Shown: positions 13,921-25,252 of the stretch, piece after piece
Layout: each line of letters begins with the position of its first letter
Numbering within the stretch: the first letter of the stretch is position 1
Source of the DNA: Lophium mytilinum
Lineage: Eukaryota; Ascomycota; Dothideomycetes; Mytilinidiales; Mytilinidiaceae
Assembly (NCBI GenBank): GCA_010093605.1
Contig: MU004201.1
Coordinates: forward strand, 197,216 to 261,215
Direction of reading: 5' to 3'
Length of the DNA: 64,000 bases
Notes under the pieces: model-generated
Told to the model about the DNA's origin: nothing
Databases searched by the model: none
Seen by the model: only the letters and a program-made list of their open reading frames with translations
Made by a program: the position numbers and the translations under genes

Positions 13921-16900
13921 TTGTGCATTACAAGCTAATCTATACCGAGAATAACATTGTAGCCCTTAAGGTTATAGATTAGGGCCTAGAATTTATTATA
14001 GTAGCCCTCGATCTGCATAGTAACTTGGGCTGCTTTATTAATAACAGAGGTGGAGCTATTTAGTAGCTTAATGTTTTATAGAGTAGCCTTATAGATGTTA
14101 AGCTTATAGTATTTAGTAAAGCTTATAGAGATAAATATAAAACCTCCGCATCTAGAATCTATAAGGACTATAGATTTAAGTATTCTAGTTAAAGTCTTAA
14201 TCCTATAGTTAAAGTCTATCTATTTACTTAATAATGGGGCAAGTCCAACGGCGCAAGCTAAGAGTTCGATGTCGGGGGGCTTTAGAGGGGGTAGCTCGAG
14301 CTCTTAGATATATGCGAGAGCTTAAGCTAGCGTGTCTTCTAACTATCTCTAATAACGACTTTCGTTAGAGATTAAGCATTTCCCGAATCGTCGGAATAAA
14401 CCCCTTAGTCGTTGTCTTATCCTTATTTATTCTTGTATTTATATTTATACTAACACTCCTAGTTACTACTATAGTTAAAGGCGTTAAGTTCTATACTGTT
14501 AATGCTAGCGGCAGCAAGACGCTTATCGCGCTAAGTCTCTATTATAGTCTTTCTAGCTATAGCGCATTTAGGGTCGCTAGCACGGTAGTTTTTCTTAAAG
14601 TAGCTAAAGCAGCGTTCTTTTTTGCTTAGGCGCAAGCAAATATGTAGTAGGACGCTCGGTAATAGAACTATAGTAGTCTTCTTAACTATAATGCAATTAT
14701 TAGTCTTAGTAGTAGACACTTTACGCTAGGCCCGGTTAGAGTTGCGACGAGCTTAGTTGAAGTCGCGACGGCCGTTCTGCGCGTGCGCATTGTTTAAGCG
14801 GCGAGCTAAGATTTATATAGTAAGGAGTTCTTTATTAGCTCGCTTTTCGCGTTAAATATAGTAATAGTCCTTGTGTAGAACATTATCTTTTACCTAGTGC
14901 TAGGTTAATAAGCTAAAGTTAATGTATTTAGCGAGATTGGTGCGCAGTGTTTCCTTAAGGTAACGGTATTAAGTCGCAAGACTGTTGTTAATTTTACCGT
15001 ACTTAAGCCCGTTAAGAACAACGTTAAGGCGTTATAGAAACTTAGATATCTTTTTATTATAACGCTGTTTTATGCCTTTACTATTAAGTTAGTTAAGAAG
15101 GTAATTACAACGAACAGCGTTACTTTCTTAGAATGTGGCGTCCAGGTCTTAGATAAGTTCCTTAAGTAATTAATACGGGTTAGTAGACGTAAGGAGACTA
15201 CAGTCTTCTATAACCTTGTATGCACGCCCTTTACAGTGGCTAATAGCGAGCTGTATCTAGGTTATAGCTGTAGGGTAAGTCTACTAGTCTACTTAGACTA
15301 AGTAAATTAGGTAGTTCTTCTAGGCTGCGTATACTAAAGCTCCTAATTTAAAGTCCCATAAGTGGGTATACTTAGGTTAAGGGCCTTATCTAAATTAAGG
15401 ATAGACGGGCCCGTAGACCTATAGCTAGGCAAAACCGCCTAGTTAGCTTAGATCTAGGTTACCCCCTCCTCCTCTGGCTGTAGCAAAGTGTTAACCTGAA
15501 ACACAGTTGCGTTGGAAGTTATCTAGGTTAAGGGTGTATAGTCCCACTAGTAGTAGAGGAGAAGTGTTATTGGCAGAATTATAATTAGAGTAGTTGTGCA
15601 GGTCCGCGTATAGATTATTAGGTCGTTCTGCTAATATATTCTATCGGGCTTAAGCTTTAAGCTAGGTAATTCGCGTTAAGGCTTATTAGTGTCTAGCTTT
15701 AAGGTCGTCGAGCTAACGGGTTTAGGCTTAGAAGTTAGCGTGCTTTTTATTACGTAGGCGGCGTACGCAGGCTAACTCTATTTATTTAGCCTTAAGTTTA
15801 TAGTTAAGGGTACGGACTTAGGTCCGGAGCTCGGCGAGTTTGCTGTTAGTAAGTAAATATTTTTTATTTAGCTCTTTAACGTTAGCGTTAGTAGTATTCT
15901 ATTCTTAGGTGGCGATATTTATTCTATACTTATAGTTATTGCTATCTTAGTAAGCTATTATATTACGGTTCCACTACTATTCTAGTGCGAGTTAGACGTC
16001 TTTAATAAGGTTCTGTGGACCTTGTAGTTTATATTATTAGTAGACGCCGTCTCCGTAGCGCATCTTAAAGATAGAGCTATTAGCGCGCTACGCAATTGCA
16101 AGATGTAACCGCTAACAGTCCTCCGCGTAAATTATAGTATAGTGTCTATTACTCCATCCTATACCCGCTGCTTACTGGGCTAGGTTAGGAGTATTAAGTC
16201 CGGTAATGGATTTGACGCGGGTAGATTAGTATTGTAATAGAGATATATTAGGCAAGGAAATACTATAAATAGGTGGTATTCTTAGATATTTAGGGTCGCC
16301 TAACTAATATAGCTTAGGAACGGTGTTATAGTACGCCGTGGCTTTAGGAGTATTAATAGTAACGCCTTAATAGGCTGTCTTAAGCTTATTAACCTCGTCG
16401 TCCGCGTTAGTACTAAACTAGCGTTCCTCCTCTTAACGGTTATATTTATCGGCCGAATTAAAATTAGAGGAGGAGTCCTTATTATAGGCGGCAGTTATAT
16501 TATCTAGACCGGCAGTTATATTGTTAAGGCTGGCAGTTATATTATTAAGTTTGTTAGGTAAATTAAAGTTGCCTGGTACATAGCTACTAACACGGGAGAG
16601 CGGGAGTGTGGTTTCCTCTGCGGTTAGAAGGACTAGAGTAATTAGTGGAGGCTTGCCTATAGTGCCGAACTTAGTCTAATAATATTGCAGCTTAGCGGGT
16701 GTAACTAGAGGGACTAGTCTAATAGATGGAGCTAGTTAAGAGGTGGCAGCTAATGTCTATAACTAGGATTAAGTCGCGCCTTAGGAGGGTTAAACAAGAG
16801 GAGGCTGCGGGCTGTAATTAATCTGCGTTATATTATTGTTGTTGTTCCCTATAAGAAGGTATTACAGGTTCGGGGCGCCTTCTTAACGTAATATAATGCT

Positions 16901-17331
16901 AATGCGGCAGGGGTTAATAGTAATAGGAATACTATTAGCGTCGCTAAATAGGCGTCTAGCCGTGGAGCGTCTACTAGAGACGGAGTTGCTAAACTATAGG
17001 GCTTTAGCGCGGTTAAAAGTATAGCGGTTAGAGTTAGCTATATAAAGAGGTGGAAAAGAATTAGTATAGGAGGAAGAAAACTTAGAGGAGTAAGGTGTTA
17101 AATTTATATGCGAGGGCCTATTAAATTTAGATTATTTACTACGCGCTTTTAGACGCGTGGAAGGTTTAAGAGGGCGGTGCCTATAGTGCTAGTGGCACCG
17201 GTCGCGGTTAGCCGTAGAACTGCCTAGAGGGTTATAGTAAATAATAGGTTTTAATATTTATAAGACGCGGGTAGTATATAGAAAATAGGTAGTCTATAGA
17301 AAATAGATAGTCTGCAGCTATTTATTCTATA

Positions 17332-17490
17332 ATGCTAGGCATGCGCTTAGGCTGCTATTATTAATACTAAGCCTTCCGAGCATTAGTCTCTATATGGCAA
17401 TGGCAATTAATTAGTAATACTAGGCGCGCGCACGCGCTGTTATCTAAACTAAGCTTTCCGGGCGTTAGTCTCTATACGGCGATAGCAAAA
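17332..17490. repeat. Imperfect direct duplication in the E3 leader
   Basis: Two diverged copies of a roughly 70-bp unit, each ending in a similar TTAGTCTCTATA(C/T)GGC stretch (near 17380-17400 and 17463-17485). A shorter repeat of an ATAGGTAGTC-type unit precedes them at 17280-17320. All lie between the 5' LTR and gag of E3, in noncoding leader. The copies differ by several substitutions, so the duplication predates most of the decay. Confidence 0.6.
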
Positions 17491-17844
17491 TAGAAGAAGA
17501 AGTCGCAGAGCCGTTAAAGTAATTAACGAGAATTAGTAAGGACTTTCTAGGGTGCTGTCACTACCCCTCTATTATAGGGGCTCGCAAGTGCTGCTACGGT
17601 TGTAAGGTCTATTATCTAACTTCGCGCATAATAGTTAGATCGCTTTATTAGGGGCCCGCGGCGCTACTAATAGGAGTACTATATTATTAAGTATAGTCTT
17701 TATTAGGGTCCGCAACGCTACTAATAGTTGCTGTATAGGAAGGTATAAGTATACTATAGCTTATTGTAAGAGCGCACTCCATTACGGAAAATTTTCTAGG
17801 GGTTGCTTCCGTTACTCCCGGAAGCTAGGAGGGTATTTATCTTA

Positions 17845-18044
17845 TGTTAGGGCTTAAGGTTGGAACGTTAGAATTGTTGGATTAAATAGTATTAATATTA
17901 ACAAAAGATAAATACAAGAAAGAAAGAGGTTTCTAGGACGGACGTTGTAATAACCTAAAGGGCGGAGCAACGTTCGCCTATTCCGCAGAGCCTCTATTAT
18001 GTAACCTGTAGTTACGTGTTATGCGCAATTATATAGCTATAATA
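17845..18044 (-). repeat. 5' LTR of E3 (right copy)
   Basis: A 200-bp LTR that begins TGTTAGGG on the plus strand and is followed directly by the TAAAT duplication at 18045-18049. It keeps the original TG terminus where the left copy shows TA. It pairs with 9066-9265. Confidence 0.92.
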
Positions 18045-18384
18045 TAAATTAAGTAGCTTATAATTATAAGCCGGGAGGGAGGGCAGGAGTATAACTAAGG
18101 ATAACTAGACGCTTATTGGGGTTACCGCCGGGAGGCAAACCTATAGGCTGCGCGCTGGATATAGCTGCACTGCATAGTGTTAGAGTTTTTCTACTATAGC
18201 TTAGTATAGCTAGTTATAGGGGCATTATATATATCTTTACTAGTAAGCGCTATTAGACTATTTAAAAGGAAGAAAAAGGTTAGTATAAGGTAGAGGGTGT
18301 AGGTCTTCTATAAAAGCTTAGAAGTAGGCGTGCTTTCTAGGGCGGCTAGTGCCGTGCTTGGCGGCTACCTTTAATTAGTAAATA

Positions 18385-18600
18385 AAAATAGGATAACTGC
18401 GCATAGATTAGTTAGTTGCGCGTAATAGTTAGTAAGTAGGTGCGTAGGGCCTGCGCGCTAGCCTATTGCTAACAGGGTATATATAGTCCTTACTCTATTA
18501 TTAGAAAGTAACTGCGCTTATATTAGTTAGTTGCGCGCAATAGTAAGTAGGTATATAGGGCCTGCTCGCCTCTAAGCGGCGGGGTATATAGAGTCCTTAC
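18385..18600. repeat. Two-copy leader repeat of family A
   Basis: Two neighbouring units, each running from an AACTGCGC-containing stretch through TTAGTTAGTTGCGCG and AGTAAGTAGGT to TATAGTCCTTACT. The same doubled unit is seen in E8 (about 63350-63560), so it belongs to the family and is not a local duplication. Confidence 0.7.
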
Positions 18601-18784
18601 TATAAGGTTATAGAGCCTTCTTTTAAGTCTTTCTTTATTAATATAGAGGTAGTTAGGCTTATATATTAAAATTTTATGCCGGTTAAGGTGGCTTCCAGGT
18701 TAATTATAGGGTCGCCCGTATAGGTAGGTAGGTAAAAAAGAGCGCTTCTAGAAACTCCTAGAAGCTAGAAGGGTAGCTACTTTA

Positions 18785-19004
18785 TATTACAGTACAATAG
18801 CGGATTGTAAGAGAAGACCTAATATTAGTGTATATAGACAAAGTAGCAATAAGAAAGAAAGAAGGGCGCGGAGCGCTAGCCAAGAGGTAGGCGAGGCTAG
18901 CGCTAAGCCTGGTTATGTAATAGTAATCACGTGCTAGAGGGCACATAACGCTATTACATGTATTAGAAACGTATTACGATAGAGGGTGTGTTACAGCTAT
19001 AATA
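18785..19004 (-). repeat. 5' LTR of E2
   Basis: A 220-bp LTR matching the solo LTR at 13701-13920 and the E8 LTR at 62952-63171. On the plus strand it runs from TATTACAGTACAATAG to ACAGCTATAATA. The outer neighbour is ATGCC (19005-19009), which should be one copy of the target duplication; the other copy lies left of the window. It marks the insertion of E2 into H1. Confidence 0.87.
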
Positions 19005-19725
19005 ATGCCTAGAATTATATTATATTATCTAGTATTAGTAACATAGTAGGTAATAGTATTATAGTAGTTATCTATATAGAAGGTAACATCTACTATATAA
19101 TCTAGTGTAATTAAGGGCTTACTATTAGCAAGCTTAAGAATAACAGGCTATAAGAGGGGTCGGGTGGGTATTTTATAAAGACGCGCGGTCTTTAAATAAA
19201 GGAACTAAGAGCCTAATCCTATATTAGAAAGGATCTTACTAGTAAATAAATTAGAATTAAATTAGAGGATTCTACCTAAGAAGCTAAACTGTTCGCTATT
19301 AACCGGTTAGAGCGTAAGAGCAGATATATGCACAATAACTAGCTTAATTTCTTATTCTAAAATAGCAATTCTATCTATAACTGCTCTTAATTTTCCATTA
19401 TTAAAGGCCGTTGGGGGTTCTTAGTAGTAACTATTACTAAGGACTAAGTATTTCCCGTTATCTTATTATAGGTAGAGCTAGTATTTATAGCGCTAATATC
19501 TACGCCGGCAAGGTTAGTCTTATTAGCAAGACCGCTAACTTTATAGATAGGAACTAGTTATTAGCTAATATAGAGGGCGTTGCTGTTAGCTATATATCCG
19601 CGCTCTAGATAGTTCTAGCAGCGGCCTAGCTACTTAAGGCGCGCAATAGTGCAATAATCGCAACTAAAGAGGCCTAGAGAGTTTTTTACAGCGCTAGGAG
19701 TACTACAAGTAGCGTTGCCGGTATT
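19005..19725 (-). mobile_element. H1 (left part): older Gypsy-type element, protease to zinc-knuckle region
   Basis: Minus-strand fossil text that resumes at 27691 after E4. The right end (about 19600-19680) looks like a gag zinc-knuckle region when read on the minus strand, and the stretch to its left is in the position of protease. It is interrupted on the left by E2 and on the right by E4, so it is older than both. Identification as Ty3/Gypsy rests on order and context more than on clear motifs. Broken in many places. Confidence 0.55.
19721..19725. repeat. Left target-site duplication of E4 (GTATT)
   Basis: GTATT precedes the E4 5' LTR and recurs directly after the 3' LTR at 27691-27695. 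The exact match fixes the E4 borders. Confidence 0.9.
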
Positions 19726-19974
19726 TATAATAGATTACGCCCTGCCCTCTAGTTATATATTTACCTGTTACTGGCCACCGGCCTTCTACTTCTACATCTA
19801 TTACGTTACCTAGCGCCGCCTACGCGCTAGCCCGCCTAGCGCCTACGCGCCTCTCTCCTCTATATATATAGCTCCTTTCTAGAGGCCTCTCTTTCTACTT
19901 CTTATACAACCTCTTAAAATTAACCTATCTAGTTACCTTGTACTACTAAGCTTCTCTAAACCGTAACTATAATA
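19726..19974 (+). repeat. 5' LTR of E4
   Basis: A 249-bp LTR matching 27442-27690 end to end. It starts TATAATAGATTAC where the 3' copy reads TGTAATAGATTAC, a single RIP-type transition at the terminus. It contains the shared block CCTAGCGCCGCCTA followed by two GCGCTAGCC-type units. Confidence 0.92.
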
Positions 19975-21354
19975 TTAGGTACTAATTCTTTTTTACTATT
20001 ACTACTTTAACCCTTAAACATTAATTCTTATTTACTAAGCTATCTAATAGCTTAGTAAGCGTACCTATATAACTATATATATAATACTAAAGGGCATACA
20101 GCTATACTACCCTGCCTTACTAAGCGCTATTACTATATCTTTTGCAATAAGCGATCTACCGCCTCCACCAGGCGCTGGAATAGGACCTAGATGTTCTAGG
20201 CGCAGCGGCTTATAACTAGCCTCCTACTTTCTATAATCTTATCTATAGTCCCGCGCGCCCTCTAAGTCTCCTTATAAGACTCTAAAGAGCGCGCCCCTTT
20301 AAAAGCTAACTAAAGAAGATACTTAATAGTCTACCTAAATAATACGCGTAGATAACACTTAGCAGCCTACTTAAGAGAAAGAGAATTAGCTTACCTAGGA
20401 TAAAGACGCCACTAAAGATAATAACATCGATAATTCTATACGCACCCCGGACCTAATAATCTACAGCTCCATTATTAAGTACTATACTCCTAGCTGGGGC
20501 CGCAACCCGGGCACGTTTCTTAACACCCTTAATAACAGTACTAAATTCCTAGAGTATTTACTCCTTTCTAGTAATAAGTAGTTTAACGGCGTAATTAAGA
20601 TTACGGACTCTTAAGACTTCCTTACGCAAGTCTAAGCTAACTCTATCTACTTTTTCCGCATTCTTAGAAGCTATTAAGCTATAACTAAGATTCTCTAGTA
20701 AATACATAAGGATAACTAGAAAGCGCAGTACAACCTCTAAGATAAGATTAGAGTCCTTAAGGACGAATATAATAAAAGGACAATAATTTAGAAGCCGCGT
20801 ATAAGAAACTTAAACGCCTCCTTAATATTAAAACTAAACTAGAAGAGTGTAAAAATAAACTCCGTACCTATAAGGACACAATCGCTTCTCTTAACATAGA
20901 TATTAAAGCCTAGTAGAAGAACTATATTTAAGCTAATAAGTAATCTATAGAGCGAGGAAAGATTATTAAGCGCCTTATAGCTAACCTTACTTAAGTAGCC
21001 GAGGATAAATATAAATATAATACTTATCTTACTATATTAGAAAATAAAATTAAGACACTATAGACGCTCTAGTGTACTATTACACCCGCGCTAACTATAT
21101 AAGCCGCTCCTACAACACCTATAGTGCCCCGTCTAACCTATTCTATTACGCCTCTACTACCTATAGACCCTATTACTGCAGCGGCCGAAGATCTACTCGC
21201 CTCCCTTAACGGGGCAATTAAATTAGAAGAAGTATAAGCGGATAACAGCTCCTTAGCAGGCCGCAATACTAATAGCTATAATGCTAATTAATCTCGCCGC
21301 ACTATAGAATATATAACTAATAAAAATTAAGCTTACTGCACTATAGAGCACGTT

Positions 21355-21530
21355 CGCGGTCGCTATAACTCTAGCCCGCCCTTATCTAATAACGGAAGCT
21401 CCCCTTGCCGCCGCGATCGCACGCGTAGCCCATCTCGTCGTTGTAACCGCTCCCGTAAGCGTTGCTCTTATTAACGCTTGCACTTACGCTTACACTTACG
21501 CTTACGTTTTTAAAACGCGAGCCGTTACTA
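21355..21530 (+). pseudogene. Arg/Ser-rich basic stretch in E4 gag region
   Basis: A fossil coding stretch rich in arginine and serine (for example RSPSRRCNRSRKR), followed by a short tandem of (C/T)TTACGCTTACA-type units at 21476-21510. It lies upstream of the capsid-like part. Basic tracts of this kind are common in gag proteins and may bind nucleic acid; the role here is inferred from composition only. Confidence 0.5.
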
Positions 21531-24500
21531 TTACTATTACTAAGACCCCTATATTAAGACATCTAAAGATTATTAAAACCTTAGTATTGCTCTAAATAGA
21601 GTTCTTTATATAGAAGATAAGTTCTAGCCCTACCTAGATAAGTTTAGAGGTAATAAAGATAAGTACCCTAAGTTCTATTATAGATTCCTAAATAAAGTTA
21701 ATTACGGCAGCTATGCTATAAAATCTAGCGAACCCTTATATCTTATCTACCTTAGTAAGCAACTTACGGGCATACCCCTTAAAGGCTTCCGCGCTTAGTA
21801 AGATAGCTACTAACCCTTTCTTACCGTCTAGGAAGCTATTGCATTCTTAGACTCCTAATACTATAACCCTAATAAAATTAGTACTACTAAGGACAAGCTT
21901 TGCAAGCTTGTCTAGACGAGCAGCATAATACCTAACTGCATGTAGGAACTAATAAAATTATATATAATCTACCTCCTAGGCTATAAAGGCTATAGCAACG
22001 TCTATAACCTCAAGTAGAAACTCCGCCTAAATATTATTGCCGGCGCTATTTCAGGTAAAGGCTTTACTACTGGCCTATAGTATATTAGCGCTGCACGCAA
22101 ATAGCTCCGCGATAATAGTATTAATAAGAACGCGCAACCTACTAAATATAGCTTTAGTAACTTTAACCGCAACTAGCCCTAAGGCTTTAATTGCCGCAAC
22201 CGTAATTGCAACAACTATAATTGCAACCGTAACTATAACTATACTCCACGCCCTTTAACCGCAGCTGCCGTCTCTACAACTAAAGAGGATATTAAGATTA
22301 CCCCTTCTTCCAACTAGGTTCCTCCTAATAAACTCCGTAAAGGCGATAGAGAAGCGCTTATAAAAGAGGGTAAGTATTTCCGCTACTATCTTTCTAAGTA
22401 CTTTGCCTAAAACCTATACTGCCCTATAAATTAACTTAACAAACTAGGTTTTACTACTTATTAGATAGATTCATCCTTAGCACCCCGCCTTAACAATTGT
22501 GCCGCCCGCGTTGAAGAACTCTTAGATAATAACAACGACAGCTTTAATAACTACAAAACCCTTAATAATAAGCGAGGTTCTAGTTACTCTAAAGGTAAGG
22601 GTCTAAAGGGAAAAGTAAGGTTATAGACTATAGTCGCGGTCTATAATATAATAAGAACTTAGTTATAGAGAATCTTTAATACTAAAGGCTTATTATTTTA
22701 GTAGCCTCTCTTAGTAAAGCTTGACAGAAACTAATTTAAAATAAAGATAGAGGATTTAACGTTAAGCGGGTGAATAATATAGTCCTTTTAGTAATAGTAT
22801 AAACCTATAAGAAAGACTAACCTATAGGAATAATAAAAATTAATTCTTATCTTAATTATAGAGCCACTAATTTATTTACTAGTACTAAGCTCGCGTACCT
22901 AGCAAATCTACCTTGAAAACCCCTTAAGAAAGCCCGAGTTCTTAAACTAGCCAACGGGTTAGCCGTTGCCCAAAAAGTAATATATAAAGCCCTTCTTAGT
23001 ATAGATATAAACGGCTATTAGAGCCGTTATTAGGCCTACATTACTAACCTTAGAGACTACGCTATTGTTATAGGCCTTAACTAGCTTTAAGATTATAATC
23101 CAGCTATTAACTAGAAAGCAGGCCGCCTGGACTTTATTTGCTCTTGCTATAAACTATGCTAGAACTATGTATACCGTTTTAACCGCAACTTTATTACTAT
23201 CTAGGCAAACGGCATGCGTTCTTGCAATGTATCTAATTATTACTATAACCTTATAAATTAGAAACCTATTAGTGCAGAGGCCTGTATATAAATTGCCTCT
23301 ATTTCTAAGTGTAAAGAATAGAAACTTAAATAATTCCGCGCCACGTTGTGGAAACTTTAGAAAATAAGGACGAGGACTTTATTATTGCGTGTAACGGCTT
23401 GCAGGTTATTACCTTTTAGAGGGGCGATGACATCCCTTTTAAAGCACGTAAAATATTAGCTAAGGATATTAATAAGTTTATGCACACTAAGAAGCACCTC
23501 TTATAAGAAGAGATAGAATAATAACTTCTAAAGCGCCTACGCTGTTACGTCCATGTATTTAATTAAGTTAAGGCGAACATACTACCTCCGCACCGACCCG
23601 GAATTAATTACAAAATTAACCTTATTAAAGGAGCCAGTAAACTGCCTAAAGCCCGGCCATATAGTATATTAAAAGAGAAACTTAGAGTTATTAAGAAATA
23701 GATTAATAATAACCTTAATAAAGGATTTATCTATAAGTTATAATCCTCTACGTCCTCTTCTATAATTCTTATCCGCAAGCCTAGAGGGGGCGTTCGTTTC
23801 TATATTAACTATAGGGCTGTTAACGCTATAATAGTTAAAATAAGATACCCGCTGCCACTTATCTAAGAAACACTCTAAAAGCTTAGTAATGCTAAACAGT
23901 ATTCTAAACTAGATATTATTTCCGCGTTTAATTGAATTTAAATGCGGGAAGAATATATAGGTCTTACGGCCTTCTCTATATAATAGGGATAGTACGAATC
24001 TATTATTATCCTTTAGCGTCACGGAAGGCCCCGGACAATTCCAATCCTTTATTAACCGGATATTACACAATTACCTAGACAATTTCTATTTAGCCTATAT
24101 AGATAATGTTCTAGTCTATATAAATAGTACTAAAAAAGAATATAAAGAGCATGTTGTAAAAGTACTAGAAAGGCTTAATAAAGCTGGCCTTAATTGCAAC
24201 TTTACTAAATGCGAATTTAATAAAATAGAAATTAAGTACCTAGGTCTTATTATTACAACAGGAGGCGTCTAAATAGACTCTGAAAAAGTCGCCGCAGTTA
24301 TTAATTAGAAAACCCCTACCTGCCTATAGGATATATAAGCCTTCCCTAGGTTTACTAACTTCTACTAACGCTTTATACACGCGTTCTCCCGCATTATTAG
24401 CCTACTTATATTAATAATAAAAACTATAGACGGCAAGAAGACTAAGCTAAAAGCACAGTTTACCTAGAACAATAAATGCAACGCCGCTTTCTAAGCACTT

Positions 24501-25204
24501 AAGACGGTGTTTACTATAGTACCTATCCTTTACCACTTTTAATACAGCAAGAAGGTCTACATTAAAACTAATACTTTAAACTATGTCATCGCTAGCGTTA
24601 TATATAAGAAAGCGAAGACGGCCTACTCTATTCTATCGCCTTCTTCTCCTCTAGGATAACCCCCTAGGAATGTAATTATAAAATCTATAATAAGAAGTTA
24701 CTTACTATTATTAAAGCCTTTAAAGAATAGAGACCTAAATTAGCTAGCGCTAACCCGGACAATTCTACTAATATACTTATAGACTATTATAATCTGGAAT
24801 ACTTTATATCTATAAAACACCTTAATTGCCGGCAAGCCTACTAGGCCGGCTTTCTCGCTAGCTTTAACTTTAAAATTATCTATCGACTGGGCATATTAGG
24901 GGAAAAGCTAGATAGCCTTACTAGATAGTTATAAGACCTTTCTACGGATTTAAATAATCTACGCTATTAATTTTAACACTAAACAATCCTTAAATTATAT
25001 AACCTAGGCCTAGGCGTTGCACTAATATATTTACTAAATGTTAAATTAAGCTTACCTAACAACGGCCCAGGCTGCAAACTAAATCTAATTAGGCTAGTAC
25101 CTTACTATAAAGAGTTAGACCCGTTAATAACTATAGAGTTGCCACCGTTAAAGATATACTCTTAATTTCTTCTTGCACCTGTAACGCTGCGCAGTCACAC
25201 GCGC

Positions 25205-25252
25205 AACCCTAACCCTAACCCTAACCCTAACCCTAACCCTAACCCTAACCCT
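25205..25252 (+). repeat. Interstitial telomere-type repeat (AACCCT)8 in E4
   Basis: Eight perfect AACCCT units with no interruption, the plus-strand form of TTAGGG, the usual telomere repeat of filamentous ascomycetes. It lies in the linker between RNase H and integrase of E4. In the local reading direction the six-base period encodes alternating Asn-Pro. All units are perfect although the surrounding element is heavily altered. AACCCT on one strand contains no CpA, which may explain its survival. Confidence 0.95.

Larger units (their letters stand above)
9066..18044 (-). mobile_element. E3: Ty3/Gypsy element with both LTRs, nested in E2
   Basis: A broken but end-to-end element of 8,979 bp, including a 225-bp solo-LTR insertion with its duplication. 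Minus-strand order, right to left: 5' LTR (17845-18044), leader (about 17844-16900), gag (about 16900-14300, with a zinc-knuckle remnant near 14570-14630), protease (about 14300-13180), reverse transcriptase (about 13100-12250; clearest at 12690-12944), RNase H (about 12230-11700), integrase (about 11450-10330) and a C-terminal region (about 10330-9300). The last contains a readable motif of the type that follows integrase in Gypsy (GPFRVLKSYKNGSAYKLDLP, near 10240). A purine tract precedes the 3' LTR. TSD TAAAT on both sides. It interrupts the gag of E2. The LTRs differ at roughly 18 of 200 positions, nearly all transitions. Many breaks. Confidence 0.92.
18045..19004 (-). mobile_element. E2 (5' part): gag start, leader and 5' LTR
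   Basis: This piece carries the 5' end of E2 after the E3 insertion: the start of gag (about 18050-18240), a leader (about 18240-18784) and the 5' LTR (18785-19004). The leader holds two copies of a roughly 100-bp unit (about 18385-18495 and 18500-18600). The whole segment is matched in reverse orientation by E8 (62952-64000), which shows that it joins directly to 9065. Many substitutions of RIP type. Confidence 0.85.

Noticed and set aside
13696-13938. Open frame of 80 codons on the plus strand
   Set aside because: It lies wholly in the solo LTR and recurs in the E8 LTR (62944-63198); it is LTR sequence without codon signature, not a gene.
22037-22258. Open frame of 73 codons rich in Ala, Ile and Thr
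   Set aside because: It is an off-frame reading of E4 gag; the overlapping frame carries the recognisable gag text.
25205-25252. True chromosome end
   Set aside because: The repeat is short, perfect and has normal element sequence on both sides in the right order, so it is interstitial.
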